Shown piece by piece: positions 62,087 to 64,000 of a stretch of 64,000 nucleotides of DNA. The stretch comes from Clostridiales bacterium. GTDB lineage: Bacteria > Bacteroidota > Bacteroidia > Bacteroidales > Muribaculaceae. Under the pieces are notes generated by a model. It made no database searches. It had not been told where the DNA came from and was given only the letters and a program-made list of their open reading frames with translations. The stretch spans positions 799,169 through 863,168 of the forward strand of contig JAMPBP010000001.1 of NCBI GenBank assembly GCA_023666645.1, read 5' to 3'. Made by a program: the position numbers and the translations under genes. How positions within the stretch are numbered: the stretch's first letter is position 1; each line of letters opens with the position of its first letter.

Positions 62087-63169
62087 CCACGCCAGCAACG
62101 GAGCAACAATCACTATCGTCACGGCTACGGGAAGTACCTGAGTGACCGAAAGTCCATTGGACCAAGCCCACGAATACATCAGATACATGAAAGGGTAATG
62201 TATAATGTACACCGGATAAGATAATACCCCAAGTGTCGAACATATCGACTGAGACCGGCTGTCAGTACACCGTCCCGATGCACCTATATATACAATAAGA
62301 GGGAACAACACCAGGGTACACACAGTATCATAAATACCATTGATTATCGACACCCGGGTTGCTGAACCCGCATAAGGCGCAGCAAGCAAAACAACAATGA
62401 GTGCAGAGCATATCCAGAAAGCGCCTCTTATATGCACAGGCTTGAAACAACGCGAGAGTAGCATGCCGGCTGAGAATGAGAAGGTCATGCGCACCAATCC
62501 CATCCACCAGCCGCCATCGGCAGCTGTCCAACCCACGCCGAGATGATAGGCCCCCGAACAGTTGAACAAGGCAATGCCGGCGAGCAAACACCCCGACAGA
62601 GCAGTGAAAACAGCGAGCGCCCTCGTGGAAAACCTGTGGAGAAAAAGCGCATAGAATATACTCCCCATATACTCAAAAAAGAGCGACCAGGAAGGGCCGT
62701 TGAGCGGGAACATCTCCCCATTGCCCCTTATCTCGGGTAGCGTGCCAGGCAACGATGGAATCATGAAAAGTCCGAGCAAAAGCGATAACATAACGGCCGG
62801 AACTGAGACAGAAGAGCCGTCCCATTTTTCACAACCTTGGATCATGAATGCAATTACACCGAGCACTACACCCGCAACCACCATAGGTTGCAATCTCACA
62901 ACACGTTTCATAAGGAACTGCCTTGCAGTCATTCCACGCTTCCAACTGTCATCATATGCATAGCCTATGACAAAGCCCGAGAGAACAAAGAAGAAATCGA
63001 CAGCCAGATACCCGTGGTTGAAAATCTGATCGACAGGCGAAGAAGCAAAACACTCCCCCACATGATAAAGAATCACCATAAAGGCAGCGACACCACGCAA
63101 ACCGTCAAGCAGGTCGTAACGCGGCTTAGAGCCTGCTCTACAAAAATTGTTATCAACTGTACTAATCAT
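62024..63169 (-). CDS. OafA/AT3-family membrane acyltransferase
   Basis: An integral membrane O-acyltransferase (Acyl_transf_3) of 381 residues from the ATG at 63169. It acetylates or acylates sugars and lipids in the envelope. The hallmark R/H segments are YDLLDGLRGVAAFMVILYHV near the N-terminus and HGYLAVDFFFVLSGFVIGY, followed by FLMKRVVRLQP; about ten hydrophobic helices follow. A TTG two codons upstream would overlap the promoter. The substrate is unknown; its position against the MMPL operon suggests, without proof, a product of that system. Confidence 0.9.
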   Translation of the reverse strand: MISTVDNNFCRAGSKPRYDLLDGLRGVAAFMVILYHVGECFASSPVDQIFNHGYLAVDFFFVLSGFVIGYAYDDSWKRGMTARQFLMKRVVRLQPMVVAGVVLGVIAFMIQGCEKWDGSSVSVPAVMLSLLLGLFMIPSLPGTLPEIRGNGEMFPLNGPSWSLFFEYMGSIFYALFLHRFSTRALAVFTALSGCLLAGIALFNCSGAYHLGVGWTAADGGWWMGLVRMTFSFSAGMLLSRCFKPVHIRGAFWICSALIVVLLAAPYAGSATRVSIINGIYDTVCTLVLFPLIVYIGASGRCTDSRSQSICSTLGVLSYPVYIIHYPFMYLMYSWAWSNGLSVTQVLPVAVTIVIVAPLLAWLLAKYYDTPVRRYLNSRMKL

Positions 63170-63172
63170 ACA

Positions 63173-63180
63173 CAAAAGTA
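63173..63180 (-). promoter_or_regulatory. -7 element of the AT3 gene
   Basis: TACTTTTG on the minus strand ends three bases before the ATG at 63169, so transcription would start at about the A of ATG: a leaderless candidate. A -33 TTG at the ideal spacing is absent. Confidence 0.5.
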
Positions 63181-63199
63181 GTAATTCAGGCTCAAAATT

Positions 63200-63229
63200 T
63201 TGAATTTTAAGTTAAAGAAATTAACTTTG
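63200..63229 (+). promoter_or_regulatory. Promoter of the beta-barrel protein gene
   Basis: TTG at 63200-63202, exactly 19 bases, TAACTTTG at 63222-63229. Strong consensus promoter, about 27 bases of 5' UTR. Confidence 0.75.
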
Positions 63230-63259
63230 TGGTTGAGAAAAAGTGAGCAAAAGTAAAAA

Positions 63260-64000
63260 ATGAGACGCATATATATTATTATTACATTAATAACCAGCCT
63301 ATTGCAAGCTTCAGCGGTGACTACAGTCAAAGGAAGCAAATTTTCCGACAACTGGTCGATAGGCTACACAGCAGGTGTCACATCTCCGTTCAACGGGGGG
63401 CCATTCTGGCACCGTGCACGTGGCATCATGGGCATAGACCTGCGCAAACAGGTCACTCCTGTATTGGGACTCGGAATCGACGGAACATGGTCGTTCAACA
63501 CTTCGCGATGGATGCGTCACATAAGCCCCAACACATTTGACGGCCAGTATCTCGGTGTATATGGTGCCGTAAATTTCATGAACGCCTTTGCCGGATACAA
63601 GGGCACACCCCGCACATTCGAGCTTGAAGGTGTAGCCGGTGTAGGCTGGCTCCACAGCTACTACCCCAAAAGCATTGACAGCGACGGCAATACCTGGGGG
63701 ACAAAAGCCGGACTCAACTTCAACATCAACCTTGGCAAACAGAAACAGTGGACCTTGTCGTTCAAACCCCGCATGTTATGGAACATGGGAGGACACACCA
63801 AGATGACCAACATAGGAGCATCGGCAATCTACGACTCCAATCATGCCGCGGTAGAACTCTCGGCAGGTATCACCTACCACTTTGGCAACAGCTACGGCGG
63901 CCATTCATTTGTCATCATCAAACCCTACGACCAGAGCGAAATCGATGCCCTCAATGCCGAAATCAACATATTGCGGGCCCGCCTGGCCGAATCGGAGAGC
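63260..64000 (+). CDS. Outer-membrane beta-barrel protein (OmpA-like), 3' partial
   Basis: The frame is open from the ATG at 63260 to the window end (247 codons). Signal peptide MRRIYIIITLITSLLQASA, then alternating aromatic/glycine beta-strands of an 8-stranded-type barrel: SIGYTAGVTSPFNGG, GLGIDGTWSFNTSR, GQYLGVYGAVNFMNAFAGY, TFELEGVAGVGWLHSYY, LNFNINLGKQKQWTLSFKP, ending in AVELSAGITYHFGNS. After the barrel comes a helical coiled-coil-like stretch (IDALNAEINILRARLAESES). In Bacteroidales such barrels are often followed by a peptidoglycan-binding OmpA domain, which would lie outside the window. Confidence 0.82.
   Translation, partial: MRRIYIIITLITSLLQASAVTTVKGSKFSDNWSIGYTAGVTSPFNGGPFWHRARGIMGIDLRKQVTPVLGLGIDGTWSFNTSRWMRHISPNTFDGQYLGVYGAVNFMNAFAGYKGTPRTFELEGVAGVGWLHSYYPKSIDSDGNTWGTKAGLNFNINLGKQKQWTLSFKPRMLWNMGGHTKMTNIGASAIYDSNHAAVELSAGITYHFGNSYGGHSFVIIKPYDQSEIDALNAEINILRARLAESES

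Noticed and set aside
1..64000. tRNA, rRNA, CRISPR arrays, insertion sequences, prophage, defence genes
   Set aside because: I looked for cloverleaf-like pairs, regularly spaced repeats, transposase motifs and nuclease/helicase modules and saw none. A covariance-model scan could still reveal a missed small RNA.

Overview
The window looks like chromosome of an uncultured-type gut Bacteroidales, most likely Muribaculaceae. The evidence is Bacteroidota promoters of the TTG-N19-TAnnTTTG type, a PorU-like type IX protease with a type IX tail protein, a SusR-like membrane regulator of sugar use, many lipoproteins with an LxxC lipobox, and roughly 50% G+C. Family placement is inference. I found no rRNA, tRNA, CRISPR array, phage or insertion sequence.

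Layout. 0-2 kb: 3' part of a GH105-DUF2264 pectin-oligosaccharide hydrolase. 2.2-3.4 kb: lgt and a small membrane protein, converging on a hairpin terminator. 3.4-3.9 kb: a gene-free gap with an orphan promoter and a possible small RNA. 3.9-10.7 kb, minus strand: tripartite RND efflux operon (adaptor, pump, outer-membrane channel) followed by an LpxA-like acyltransferase. 11-12.5 kb: gluQ and ispF, converging on a short dispersed repeat. 12.5-17.3 kb, minus strand: rmlA-rmlC-rmlD-rmlB plus a GHL10-type lipoprotein. 17.4-23.6 kb: a tiny type IX tail protein, then rel-pgpH-brkB with overlapping ends. 23.9-25.7 kb: rpsA. 25.9-32.4 kb: rex, a degenerate FAH-fold protein, porU, a YeiH-type exporter and a dolichol-phosphate-mannose-synthase-like GT2. 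32.5-37.9 kb: pyrC, then hflX-dgt-TPM protein.

38-55.4 kb, minus strand: a locus for rhamnogalacturonan-I and L-rhamnose use. A GH2 gene and a membrane-bound AraC-type regulator without a kinase are followed by a nine-gene run: PL11 lyase, a triple-SGNH esterase, rhaM, rhaB, rhaA, rhaT, rhaD, a GH88/105 hydrolase and a DUF4861 protein. The lyase, esterase and hydrolases would release L-rhamnose; the Rha proteins would import it, mutarotate it, isomerise it, phosphorylate it and cleave it to DHAP and lactaldehyde. No SusC/SusD pair lies in the window.

55.6-63.2 kb: a secreted protein with an Asp run, then a tight operon of a LolA-like chaperone, a small secreted protein (possibly LolB/DUF3261-like), a secreted alpha/beta hydrolase and a 1183-residue MMPL transporter fused to acyltransferase-like and methyltransferase-like parts. 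A convergent OafA-type acyltransferase overlaps its 3' end. This resembles the export half of aryl-polyene/flexirubin clusters without the biosynthetic half, and is the best candidate here for an uncharacterised envelope-lipid system. The window ends inside an outer-membrane beta-barrel protein gene.
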